Part shown: positions 56,919-64,000 of the stretch, piece after piece
Layout: the number at the start of each line of letters is the position of its first letter
Position numbering within the stretch: position 1 is the first letter of the stretch
Assembly (NCBI GenBank): GCA_017642935.1
Contig: JAEPOK010000002.1
Coordinates: forward strand, 989,501-1,053,500
Direction of reading: 5' to 3'
DNA: 64,000 nt
Source of the DNA: Hyphomicrobiales bacterium
GTDB taxonomy: Bacteria; Pseudomonadota; Alphaproteobacteria; Rhizobiales; MH13
The notes under the pieces: model-generated
Databases searched by the model: none
What the model was told of the DNA's origin: nothing
What the model saw: only the letters and a program-made list of their open reading frames with translations
Position numbers and translations under genes: made by a program

Positions 56919-57701
56919 TTAGCGGTCTTTCAGGCGGGCGATGAGCAAAATGGTGGCGTCCGCCCATCCGGAAGGGCCGACGCCCTTGGTGCGGATGATC
57001 CGCCCGGTAACCTCGCCGCGCAAGGGCGGGAGCGGGTTCAGGTGTGGATTGCGCACGATGACGCCCCAATCCGCCGCCTCGATCATTTCGATGTCGTTGG
57101 GCGCATCGCCCAGTGCAATCGTGGTTTGCGGGCGATGGGTTTTGATGATCGATGCCATTGCATCGGCCTTGGTGCGCCCGAAGGAAAGGGTGAGGAACCG
57201 TCCGCCGCGCTGGGCCCGGACGCCGTGCTCGGCCAAAGCGGTCTGGAAAGCCTCAAGCTCCTGCGGCGTGCCCGTCCAAATACCGGGTTCGCTGAACTGG
57301 CGTTGCTTGGCGAGCTTGGCCTGTCCGAGATCGAGCTCGGTGCGTTCAGCAACCTCTTGCACGCTCATGTCGCCAAAACCGCGAAAGCCGGGGTGTGTAC
57401 CTTCTAGGGTGGCAAGGGCGCCGCGTAGCTTTTGATAGGAACCGGTAGCGCTGCCCGGTTCCTCTTGCGGTAAGAGGATGCCAGCGCCGTTCTCCACAAT
57501 GGCGGGCCAGAGGCCAATGCCGGTGGCGGCATCGATGGCGGTTTGGAGCGGACGGATTTCGGCCGTCGTCTTGCTGCTGGCAAGCACCAAGCCGGCGCCC
57601 AGTTCAGCTAGCCGATCCAACGCCGGTTTGGCCGGCAACCAATCATAGTTTTCATGGTCGAGCAGCGTGCCATCAAGATCGGAGAAGACGAGGAAGTTCA
57701 G
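56919..57701 (-). CDS. HAD-IIB phosphatase, mannosyl/glucosyl-3-phosphoglycerate phosphatase type; non-canonical start
   Basis: Predicted to remove the phosphate from glucosyl- or mannosyl-3-phosphoglycerate. The HAD nucleophile motif SDLDGTLLDHENYDW is at residues 7-21 and the late acidic motif TIALGDAPNDIEMIEAADWG near 185-205. The frame is open from a TGA inside sdhB, yet contains no ATG, GTG or TTG before TTG 57638, which lies after the essential DxD. The best start is CTG 57701, which has AGGAAG 8 nt upstream and gives 260 residues. Downstream of sdhB by 22 bp and upstream of the GT81-like gene. Confidence 0.78.
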   Translation of the reverse strand: MNFLVFSDLDGTLLDHENYDWLPAKPALDRLAELGAGLVLASSKTTAEIRPLQTAIDAATGIGLWPAIVENGAGILLPQEEPGSATGSYQKLRGALATLEGTHPGFRGFGDMSVQEVAERTELDLGQAKLAKQRQFSEPGIWTGTPQELEAFQTALAEHGVRAQRGGRFLTLSFGRTKADAMASIIKTHRPQTTIALGDAPNDIEMIEAADWGVIVRNPHLNPLPPLRGEVTGRIIRTKGVGPSGWADATILLIARLKDR

Positions 57702-57723
57702 GGCGATCGCTTCCTGTTTGGTC

Positions 57724-58503
57724 TTAAACCCTTCTCTCCACCATCATCTTCTTGATTTCTGCGATCGCAAGCGCCGGGTTCAGCCCCTTCGGGCAGGCCT
57801 GGGCGCAGTTCATGATCGTGTGGCAGCGATAGAGCCGGAACGGGTCTTCCAGGTTGTCGAGCCGCTTGCCGGTTTCTTCATCGCGCGAGTCGATCAGCCA
57901 GCGATAGGCTTGGAGAAGAACCGCCGGGCCAAGATAGCGGTCGCCGTTCCACCAGTAGCTGGGGCAACTTGTCGAGCAGCAGGCGCAGAGGATGCACTCG
58001 TAGAGCCCATCCAGCTTGGCGCGGTCCTCATGGCTCTGCTTCCATTCACTTTGCGGCTGAGGCGTTGCCGTCTGCAGCCAGGGTTCGATGCTTGCGTGCT
58101 GGGCGTAAAAGTTCGACAGGTCCGGCACCAGATCCTTGATCACCTGCATGTGCGGCAGCGGATAAATCTTCACCGCGCCATTCACCTCGTCCATGCCCTT
58201 GGTGCAGGCGAGCGTGTTGGTGCCGTCAATGTTCATCGCGCAGGAGCCGCAAATCCCCTCGCGGCAGGAGCGGCGGAAGGTCAGCGTCGGATCGACATTG
58301 TTTTTGATCCAGATGAGCGCGTCGAGCACCATCGGCCCGCAGTCGTCCATGTCGACATAATAGGTGTCGATGGCTGGGTTGTCCTCGTCATCCGGGCTCC
58401 AGCGATAGATGCGGAACTCGCGCACATTGCTCGCGCCCTCAGGCTTCGGCCAGGTTTTGCCCGTGCCCATCTGCGAGTTTTTCGGAAGTGTCAGTTGAAC
58501 CAT
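57724..58503 (-). CDS. sdhB: Succinate dehydrogenase iron-sulphur subunit SdhB
   Basis: Iron-sulphur subunit of respiratory complex II, passing electrons from SdhA flavin to ubiquinone. It has 259 residues with all three cluster motifs: [15 protein letters not shown] (2Fe-2S, about residues 80-95), [15 protein letters not shown] (4Fe-4S, about 170) and [17 protein letters not shown] (3Fe-4S, about 225). It is normally directly after sdhA, but here a small secreted protein gene lies between them. The phosphatase gene follows after 22 bp on the same strand. Confidence 0.97.
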   Translation of the reverse strand: MVQLTLPKNSQMGTGKTWPKPEGASNVREFRIYRWSPDDEDNPAIDTYYVDMDDCGPMVLDALIWIKNNVDPTLTFRRSCREGICGSCAMNIDGTNTLACTKGMDEVNGAVKIYPLPHMQVIKDLVPDLSNFYAQHASIEPWLQTATPQPQSEWKQSHEDRAKLDGLYECILCACCSTSCPSYWWNGDRYLGPAVLLQAYRWLIDSRDEETGKRLDNLEDPFRLYRCHTIMNCAQACPKGLNPALAIAEIKKMMVERRV

Positions 58504-58533
58504 GGTGGTGTCCGTCTCGGTCCTTTGAAAGGT

Positions 58534-58935
58534 CTAGCTCAGGCAGCTCAGGCCGGCATTGACCATCTGATTTTGCACCATCTGGGCATCTTCATTGGTG
58601 AAACCGTCAAGCGTGCGCACCAGCGCCTCATCCTCGGTCAGCAGGGCCAGCAAGAAGGTCTGCTGATCGGTTGTCAGAGTGGCTGCCGCATCTTCTTCGA
58701 TGCAGGCGCAGATGGTTTCGGTCTCGCCCATGGCCTGCATGCAGGCGGCCGTGATCTCACCGGACATTGGGCCAGATTGAGCCAAAGTCGATGTCGCGGC
58801 GCTGGCAAACAAGATAGCGGCAAGAGTGCAAACCCCTATTCTGAGGTTTGCTCCGTTCCGTTCGTGCCGAACGACCACTGTGCTCACAGTGTTTTTCGCT
58901 CCGCTCTGTGCGTCCCGCGCAACCGCGCCGTTCAC
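58534..58935 (-). CDS. Small cysteine-containing secreted protein between sdhA and sdhB
   Basis: Up to 133 residues; not recognised. The hydrophobic signal-like stretch IGVCTLAAILFASAATSTLA is at about residues 33-52, followed by a mature ~80-residue helical domain with three or four cysteines (ACMQAMGETETICACIEEDA and a terminal GLSCLS). The start is uncertain: GTG 58935 overlaps the sdhA stop by one base and has GAGGG about 8 nt upstream, but its first ~30 residues are encoded by two hairpin repeats (58859-58896); GTG 58887 would give a more normal signal peptide. Co-directional with sdhA and sdhB. Confidence 0.6.
   Translation of the reverse strand: MNGAVARDAQSGAKNTVSTVVVRHERNGANLRIGVCTLAAILFASAATSTLAQSGPMSGEITAACMQAMGETETICACIEEDAAATLTTDQQTFLLALLTEDEALVRTLDGFTNEDAQMVQNQMVNAGLSCLS
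58859..58896 (+). repeat. Two tandem hairpins with a T-run, inside the sdhA-sdhB gap
   Basis: CGTTCG-TGC-CGAACG (58859-58873) is followed by CACTGTG-CT-CACAGTG (58876-58891) and TTTTT (58892-58896). On the plus strand the second hairpin looks like a rho-independent terminator, yet there is no plus-strand gene upstream. On the minus strand it lies at the 5' end of the small secreted protein gene. It resembles an inserted palindromic repeat. Confidence 0.5.
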
Positions 58936-60770
58936 TAGTACACCCTCGCCTTGGGCTCGATATACGCAATGTCGTTGGACATGGTGTAGGTGTGCACCGG
59001 ACGGTCATCCAGCTTCACCTGCTTCTCGTCCACATCGACAAAAGCCAGCGTGTGCTTCATCCAGTCTTTGTCGTCGCGCTCGGAGAAATCCTCGCGGGCG
59101 TGGGCGCCACGGGACTCTTTGCGGTTGGCCGCCGATTCCACCGTTACGACGGCTTGGGAGATAAGGTTCTCATACTCGAGCGTCTCGATGAGATCGGTGT
59201 TCCAGATCAGCGAGCGGTCGGTGGTTTTGATATCGTCCGAGGCGGCCCAGGTGGCGTTGATCAGTTTCACGCCTTCATCGAGCACGTCGCCGGTGCGGAA
59301 CACCGCGCAGTTGTTCTGCATGACGCGCTGCATTTCCAGGCGCAGGTCGGCGGTGGAACGCGATCCGTTGGCATAGCGCGCGGCGTCAAGGCGCGAGAGC
59401 GACATGTCGGCGCTGTCGCTTGGCAATTCAGGATGCTTCTCGCCGCCTTCCAGCGTTTCAGCACAGCGGGCGCCGGCCGCGCGGCCAAACACCACCAAGT
59501 CGATGAGGGAATTCGAGCCTAGACGGTTGGCGCCGTGCACGGAGACGCAGGCCGCCTCACCGATGGCCATGAGGCCGGGCACCACCGTGTCGGCGTCGCC
59601 ACCGACCTTGGTCAGCACTTCGCCGTGATAGTTGGTCGGAATGCCGCCCATATTGTAGTGCACCGTCGGCAGCACGGGGATTGGTTCCTTGGTGACATCG
59701 ACGCCTGCAAAAATGCGGGCGCTCTCGGAGATACCCGGAAGACGCTCATGCAGAATGTCCGGGTCCAAATGGTCCAGATGCAGGAAGATGTGATCGCCGT
59801 TTTTGCCGACGCCACGACCCTCGCGGATCTCCATGGTCATCGACCTTGAAACAACGTCGCGCGAGGCGAGGTCTTTGGCCGATGGCGCATAGCGCTCCAT
59901 GAAGCGCTCGCCCTCGGAGTTCACCAGATAACCGCCTTCGCCACGCGCACCCTCGGTGATCAGGCAGCCCGCGCCGTAAATCCCGGTCGGGTGGAACTGC
60001 ACGAACTCCATATCTTGCAGGGGCAAGCCAGCGCGCAACACCATGGCATTGCCGTCACCGGTGCAGGTGTGGGCCGACGTCGCCGAGAAATAGGCGCGGC
60101 CGTAACCGCCGGTTGCGAGCACGGTCTTGTGGGCGCGGAAACGGTGGATCGAACCATCTTCCATGCACATGGCGACCACGCCGCGGCAGGCGCCTTCATC
60201 CATGATGAGGTCGATGGCGAAATACTCGATGAAGAACTCAGAGCTGTTGCGCAGCGCCTGGCCATAGAGCGTGTGCAGGATGGCGTGGCCGGTGCGGTCA
60301 GCGGCGGCGCAGGTGCGTTGCGCAGCGGGACCTTCGCCATATTTGGTGGTCATGCCGCCGAACGGGCGCTGATAGATCTTGCCTTCTTCGGTGCGGGAGA
60401 AGGGCACACCCCAATGTTCCAGCTCGTAGACGGCTTCAGGCGCGTTCTTGCAGAGATATTCGATGGCGTCTTGGTCGCCCAGCCAGTCAGACCCTTTGAC
60501 GGTGTCGTACATGTGCCAGCGCCAATCATCCTTGCCCATATTACCAAGGGCCGCCGAAATGCCGCCCTGTGCCGCGACCGTGTGCGAGCGAGTGGGAAAG
60601 ACTTTGGAAATGCAGGCGACTTTGAGCCCGGCTTGTGAGGCGCCAACAACGGCGCGCAGGCCAGCGCCACCGGCGCCGACAACGACCACATCATAGGTGT
60701 GATCGGTGATGGGGTAGGCAGACCCGTTGGTAGCCGGTGCAGCAGAACCGTTTGCGGTTTCAGTTGCCAT
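58935..60770 (-). CDS. sdhA: Succinate dehydrogenase flavoprotein subunit SdhA
   Basis: Catalytic subunit of complex II, oxidising succinate to fumarate with covalently bound FAD. It has 611 residues. The N-terminal FAD motif [20 protein letters not shown] is near residue 28, the flavinylated His in [19 protein letters not shown] near 62, and the active-site [20 protein letters not shown] near 255-275, with the catalytic Arg in the following segment. It follows sdhD by 6 bp. Assembly may involve the DUF1674/SDHAF4-like protein encoded at 16476-16670. Confidence 0.97.
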   Translation of the reverse strand: MATETANGSAAPATNGSAYPITDHTYDVVVVGAGGAGLRAVVGASQAGLKVACISKVFPTRSHTVAAQGGISAALGNMGKDDWRWHMYDTVKGSDWLGDQDAIEYLCKNAPEAVYELEHWGVPFSRTEEGKIYQRPFGGMTTKYGEGPAAQRTCAAADRTGHAILHTLYGQALRNSSEFFIEYFAIDLIMDEGACRGVVAMCMEDGSIHRFRAHKTVLATGGYGRAYFSATSAHTCTGDGNAMVLRAGLPLQDMEFVQFHPTGIYGAGCLITEGARGEGGYLVNSEGERFMERYAPSAKDLASRDVVSRSMTMEIREGRGVGKNGDHIFLHLDHLDPDILHERLPGISESARIFAGVDVTKEPIPVLPTVHYNMGGIPTNYHGEVLTKVGGDADTVVPGLMAIGEAACVSVHGANRLGSNSLIDLVVFGRAAGARCAETLEGGEKHPELPSDSADMSLSRLDAARYANGSRSTADLRLEMQRVMQNNCAVFRTGDVLDEGVKLINATWAASDDIKTTDRSLIWNTDLIETLEYENLISQAVVTVESAANRKESRGAHAREDFSERDDKDWMKHTLAFVDVDEKQVKLDDRPVHTYTMSNDIAYIEPKARVY

Positions 60771-60776
60771 GAAGCG

Positions 60777-61160
60777 TTAGCCTCCGAAGCTCATTTTCAA
60801 GATCGCGTAGATAGATGCCGCCGCGATGAGAATGGTGAAAAAGGTGTTGGCGAGAAGCGCCAGAATCTTGGTCAGTTCATTGTGCACATAGTCTTCGATG
60901 ATGACCTGCATACCCAAGCGCATGTGGATTGCGCCGGAGATGATGACCAAAAGCATAATAATCGCGACCAGCGGCGAACCCATGATGGCAACAAAGCTGG
61001 CGTGACTTGCATCCTGCAGGCCGATGACCATCACCACGAAAAACAAAAGCAGCGGCACGTTGGCGAGCGCGGTGACGCGCTGACGCCAGAAATGATCGGT
61101 GCCTTCCTTGGCTGATCCAAGGCCGCGAACGCGGGAGAGGGGGGTGCGCATATCGCCCAT
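60777..61160 (-). CDS. sdhD: Succinate dehydrogenase membrane anchor subunit SdhD
   Basis: A 127-residue membrane anchor of complex II with three helices (about residues 33-53, 62-87 and 100-125). The conserved segment [20 protein letters not shown], between helices 2 and 3, contains the His/Tyr region near the quinone site. The frame extends to 61430 but overlaps sdhC; the ATG at 61160 has a perfect AAGGAGG 7 nt upstream, which settles the start. It lies 14 bp after sdhC and 6 bp before sdhA. Confidence 0.94.
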   Translation of the reverse strand: MGDMRTPLSRVRGLGSAKEGTDHFWRQRVTALANVPLLLFFVVMVIGLQDASHASFVAIMGSPLVAIIMLLVIISGAIHMRLGMQVIIEDYVHNELTKILALLANTFFTILIAAASIYAILKMSFGG

Positions 61161-61174
61161 GTGAATGCCTCCTT

Positions 61175-61570
61175 TTAAACCGCGTAGCCGATGATCCAGA
61201 GGATCAGCGTGAGAGAAAGAGACCCGGCGAGCGTCGCACGGGCGAGCCAATTGCGGCTCTTGGCATCCAGGCCGCGCCCGGTGTCCCAGATGAAATGGCG
61301 GATGCCGCCAAGCATGTGGTGCATCAGGGCCCAAGTGAAGCCGAACAGGATAAGCCGCCCAAGGAAGGAGCCGAACAGGTCCATCGCCGTGTTGTAGGCT
61401 TCCGGTCCGGATGCCCCGGCGAGTAGCCAATAGACCATCAAGATGGTGCCGAAATAGAGCGCCGACCCGGTGATGCGATGCACGATCGACATCAGCATCG
61501 TGAACAGCATCTTGTAGACCTGGAGATGGGGAGAAAGCGGCCGATTGGCCCGCGTATCAGTGTTTGCCAT
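61175..61570 (-). CDS. sdhC: Succinate dehydrogenase cytochrome b556 subunit SdhC
   Basis: A 131-residue membrane anchor of complex II with three helices. The N-terminus [11 protein letters not shown] is the family signature, followed by [20 protein letters not shown] (Ser and Arg of the quinone site) and [20 protein letters not shown] containing the heme b ligand His. A frame reaches back to 61732, but the ATG at 61570 gives the normal N-terminus. It is the first gene of sdhCDAB, with a 286-bp upstream region that holds a palindromic element at 61769-61782. Confidence 0.95.
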   Translation of the reverse strand: MANTDTRANRPLSPHLQVYKMLFTMLMSIVHRITGSALYFGTILMVYWLLAGASGPEAYNTAMDLFGSFLGRLILFGFTWALMHHMLGGIRHFIWDTGRGLDAKSRNWLARATLAGSLSLTLILWIIGYAV

Positions 61571-61768
61571 GGCGCGTTGACGTCTACCTTGCTGGCGGTT
61601 GCCTGGAACCTGTTGAAAGTTGCCTGCGCTGGTGGGCCATGATGGCCAAGCGCACGACGTGGCAATGTCGCAATTCACGCGAATTGCATCACAGGTTGTA
61701 GCGTCGATACCGGAGTCGGTCGAGCCGACCAAGGTCGAAACCGGGCGGGGTTTTTCGTCGCGCAGATA

Positions 61769-61782
61769 TTACGTTGACGTAA
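61769..61782 (-). promoter_or_regulatory. Palindromic element upstream of sdhC
   Basis: TTACGT-TG-ACGTAA, perfect 6-bp arms around a 2-bp centre, 199 bp upstream of the sdhC start codon. It closely resembles CTTACGTTAAGGTAAG upstream of mdh. Sites of the shape TTxACGTxxACGTxAA are the sort bound by MerR-type regulators such as LiuR, but that link is from memory and unverified. Confidence 0.5.
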
Positions 61783-61856
61783 ACGTTAGGTTTTTGGCTT
61801 GCCGGGATGAGAACAGACGGCTTCGGGTGTTTCGTCCGCGCTGCGGAACGCGGCGG

Positions 61857-62909
61857 TTAGAGCGTTGTCCAAAGCTGGAAAAGCAGGCCGATGGTGAGCG
61901 ATCCTGACAGGGCGATCATCAGGTAGAGTGCAAAGACCTGGCGTTTCACCAAGGCCCAAACGGCAATGGCCGCCGGAAGTGACGTCACGCCGCCCGCCAC
62001 CAGGAAGGCAAGCCCGGCGCCGGGCGCCATGCCCTGGTCCATCAGGCCGCCGACCAGAGGCAACGCCGCATAACCATTCAAATAGGCCGGCACACCCACG
62101 AGCGTGGCGATGGCGATGGGCGCAATGCCGGTGCCGCCGACCGATTGTGCGACCAGATCAGCCGGCAACCAGGCCAGCATCAGGCTTTCGAGCAGGAAGG
62201 CGAGGGTCAGCCATTTGGCTAGAAACAGGGTGGTCTTGATGCCTTCGCGTACGAATTTTGAAATGCGTTCCTCGTCCTGCCAGAAGGTCCAGACGACCGG
62301 CTTGGCGGTGCGCACCTTTGCGCCGCCGCATCCACCATTGCCGACGCCTTCGCGCAGCGGGTCGGTGAGGCCGCCGGTTTTGGCGAGGCCATGCACCACG
62401 AAGCCGCCGAACAGGCCAAGACCAATGGCGGCCAGTGTTTTGGCGACCGCGAACTCAAAGCCCAACACACCCGTGGTCAGAACGAACATGGACGGGTCCA
62501 TAACAGGCGAGGCCAGCCAAAACGCCATGACGGCCGATAACGGCACGCCCATCGCCAAAAGCGCGGCGATCAGCGGGATCACGCCGCAGGAGCAGAATGG
62601 CGAAAGCCCGCCGGCGGCAGCCGCGATCAAGATCATCAAGGCGGGCGAACCGGTGAAGGCGCGAGCGATCAAGCCATCAGCACCTGTGGCGCCGGCATAG
62701 GCAGCAATGGCGATCGACAACACCAGGAAGGGCGCCACATCGACGAGGTTTTGCAGCGTGAACCGCGCACTTTCCACGCCTTGCTCGGGCAGAACAACGA
62801 GCAGTGCCATCAGAAGGCCGGCGGAGACAAGCCAGACCTTTTCCTTGGCCCAAAGCCGCTGCGCCAATTCGGCGGTTGCGGAGCGAACGTTGAGGACGAG
62901 ATCAGTCAC
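61857..62909 (-). CDS. Permease (COG0701/SO_0444-type, heavy-metal linked)
   Basis: A polytopic membrane protein of 350 residues from the GTG at 62909 (375 from an ATG at 62984, which would overlap arsR by 29 bp; the choice is uncertain). It has two helical blocks with the conserved GGLSPFCSCGVIPLIAALLA (Cys-x-Cys) near residue 115 and GVPAYLNGYAALPLVGGLMD in the second half, separated by a hydrophilic loop with NGGCGGAK. These are hallmarks of the COG0701 permeases, some of which export arsenicals or other metals. An ArsR-family gene lies just upstream on the same strand. Confidence 0.85.
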   Translation of the reverse strand: MTDLVLNVRSATAELAQRLWAKEKVWLVSAGLLMALLVVLPEQGVESARFTLQNLVDVAPFLVLSIAIAAYAGATGADGLIARAFTGSPALMILIAAAAGGLSPFCSCGVIPLIAALLAMGVPLSAVMAFWLASPVMDPSMFVLTTGVLGFEFAVAKTLAAIGLGLFGGFVVHGLAKTGGLTDPLREGVGNGGCGGAKVRTAKPVVWTFWQDEERISKFVREGIKTTLFLAKWLTLAFLLESLMLAWLPADLVAQSVGGTGIAPIAIATLVGVPAYLNGYAALPLVGGLMDQGMAPGAGLAFLVAGGVTSLPAAIAVWALVKRQVFALYLMIALSGSLTIGLLFQLWTTL

Positions 62910-62955
62910 GGGGCTATCCAGACCACATAGGCGAGAGAGATGACGCTTTGGGTCA

Positions 62956-63285
62956 TCACGCGGCGTCCTGATCGGTGTTGTCATGATCGGCCAGCGTGAC
63001 GCCGACGCAGCACTCGGCCGTCAAGAAATCCACGGTCTGGCGCATCGCCTCATAATCAACCCGGTTGATGATCTGACGCCCGCGACGTTCCTGAATCACC
63101 AGGCCGGCATCAACCAAGGTTCCCAAATGGTGGGCAAGCGTGGAGGCTGCCTGATCGAGATGGATCCCGATTTCGCCGACATTCAACCCCTCATCGCCGG
63201 CGCGCACCAACAGCCTGAAAATGGCCAGACGCGTTTCGTGGCCAAGTGCGGCAAGAGAGGCGGCGGTGGCAGCGTGGTCGGTCAT
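62956..63285 (-). CDS. ArsR family transcriptional regulator
   Basis: A 109-residue winged-helix repressor. The helix-turn-helix is LAALGHETRLAIFRLLVRAG followed by LNVGEIGIHLDQAASTLAHH, with the wing RRGRQIINRVDYEAM near residue 75. C-terminal TAECCVGV contains a Cys-Cys pair, which in ArsR relatives can serve as a metal or arsenite site. The ATG at 63285 is preferred to an upstream frame at 63369. It is cotranscribed with the following permease and probably regulates it. Confidence 0.9.
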   Translation of the reverse strand: MTDHAATAASLAALGHETRLAIFRLLVRAGDEGLNVGEIGIHLDQAASTLAHHLGTLVDAGLVIQERRGRQIINRVDYEAMRQTVDFLTAECCVGVTLADHDNTDQDAA

Positions 63286-63420
63286 GCATTCACTTATAAC
63301 TATAAAACTAGTTATGTCAAAATAGTGTAACGCCGTGTCGATGTCTTGGTTCAGGCGAACGGCAAACATTGACGGGCTGTGTTCGTTCTTTGTTGGTGAA
63401 ATGCCCGCATCCTGCCAGGT

Positions 63421-63981
63421 ATGAATCCCTGGAAACGACCTGCCGACATCATCGCTTTGGAGCCAGCGCTGGCCCGACGGCGCCGTCGGACTACCGACCG
63501 GTTGCTCCTTTGGGCGATCGTGGGCCTGATCGTGGGCGCGATGATCGTGTCAGCCGTGGTCAACCGTGAGGTTGTTTTTGATCATCTGAACAACGCGGTC
63601 GATTCAGTCCTGGAATGGCAGGCTTCGTTTCAACCGCCGCTGGAGCGCTTGGACATGGCGATCTGCGTCCGGTCGCCGCAGCCAACATGCGTTGTTGACG
63701 GTGACACGATCCGTTTGGATGGCGAGCGCATCCGGTTGTTGGCCATTGACGCACCGGAACTGTTCAGTCCGCAATGCGCAGCGGAGCAGCAGCTAGCCAT
63801 CCATGCGCGCGATCGATTAGCGGACGTCTTGTCGGCGGAACCGTGGCGTGTGGTCCGCGATGGCACCGATCGCTATGGCCGAACGCTTGCCAAGCTGCGT
63901 TTGGAGCATGGATGGGCGGGTACCGTTCTGGTGCGCGAAGGTTTGGCGGTTTGGTGGGAGGACCGTCGCAGTTGGTGTTGA
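63421..63981 (+). CDS. Thermonuclease (SNase-like) family protein
   Basis: A 186-residue protein with an N-terminal membrane anchor (about residues 27-47, LLLWAIVGLIVGAMIVSAVV) after a basic stretch, then a staphylococcal-nuclease-like OB-fold domain from about residue 80. Motifs are VVDGDTIRLDGERIRLLAID (calcium-site Asp), APELFSPQCAAEQ and DRYGRTLAKLRLEHG (catalytic Arg region). A nuclease facing the periplasm is plausible. It is divergent from arsR, with 135 bp between starts. Confidence 0.88.
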   Translation: MNPWKRPADIIALEPALARRRRRTTDRLLLWAIVGLIVGAMIVSAVVNREVVFDHLNNAVDSVLEWQASFQPPLERLDMAICVRSPQPTCVVDGDTIRLDGERIRLLAIDAPELFSPQCAAEQQLAIHARDRLADVLSAEPWRVVRDGTDRYGRTLAKLRLEHGWAGTVLVREGLAVWWEDRRSWC

Positions 63982-64000
63982 GGCATCACGACACAGGCTC

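Noticed and set aside
61571-61732. N-terminal extension of SdhC, and of SdhD at 61161-61430
   Set aside because: Both extensions are unlike the families; ATG positions with normal N-termini (and AAGGAGG for sdhD) explain the genes.

Overview
The window looks like a chromosomal segment of an alphaproteobacterium of the order Hyphomicrobiales (Rhizobiales). The evidence is gene content and order: mdh-sucC-sucD-sucA-sucB-SDR-lpd in one run with zapE beside mdh, rsmB-heparinase-purH, an IalB-family gene followed by rlmN and then argG, a 1605-residue NAD-glutamate dehydrogenase, a DUF1674 (SDHAF4-like) gene and sdhCDAB. Base composition is GC-rich through most of it. I cannot name the genus from the sequence alone. 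No rRNA, tRNA, CRISPR array, prophage or recognisable insertion sequence was found.

Layout: 1-3.1 kb holds a lactate permease cut by the window edge, leuD, the azlCD amino-acid exporter pair and a small zincin protease. 3.4-9.6 kb holds NAD-glutamate dehydrogenase and an MFS transporter. 9.6-17.7 kb holds an exported ClpP-fold protein, purH, a heparinase II/III protein, rsmB, htpX, the DUF1674 gene, a DksA-type zinc finger protein and an ECF sigma factor. 18.1-25.7 kb holds an IalB-family protein, rlmN, LysE and YitT transporters, a GT39 glycosyltransferase, a GNAT acetyltransferase and argG. 25.7-29.2 kb holds an M23 peptidase and small conserved genes. 29.2-42.0 kb (minus strand) is the alpha-ketoglutarate-to-oxaloacetate half of the TCA cycle, with a methyltransferase and two secreted proteins of unknown function between the enzyme genes. 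42.3-47.9 kb holds zapE, an AprI/Inh-type lipoprotein, a protein resembling a low-molecular-weight phosphatase without its catalytic residues, an exported MsrA, CreD and a UBP zinc finger protein. 48.4-50.7 kb is an accessory-looking cassette: tetR, glutaredoxin and a DUF3179 membrane protein, divergent around a perfect 17-bp inverted repeat. 50.9-64 kb holds a GGDEF-EAL signalling protein, an SLC13 transporter, the sdh operon continuing into a two-gene glucosylglycerate-type pathway, an ArsR/permease pair and a thermonuclease-like protein.

Functionally the window is dominated by central carbon and nitrogen metabolism: glutamate dehydrogenase feeds alpha-ketoglutarate to sucAB/lpd, sucCD, sdh and mdh. 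A related palindromic motif (TTACGT-N2-near-ACGTAA) lies upstream of both mdh and sdhC, suggesting shared control.

I see no defence island or large unknown system. The items most worth a second look are the shared TCA-operon motif, the tetR palindrome cassette, the phosphatase gene that appears to lack any ATG/GTG/TTG start, the phosphatase-like protein missing its Cys/Arg loop, and the methyltransferase between sucC and sucD.
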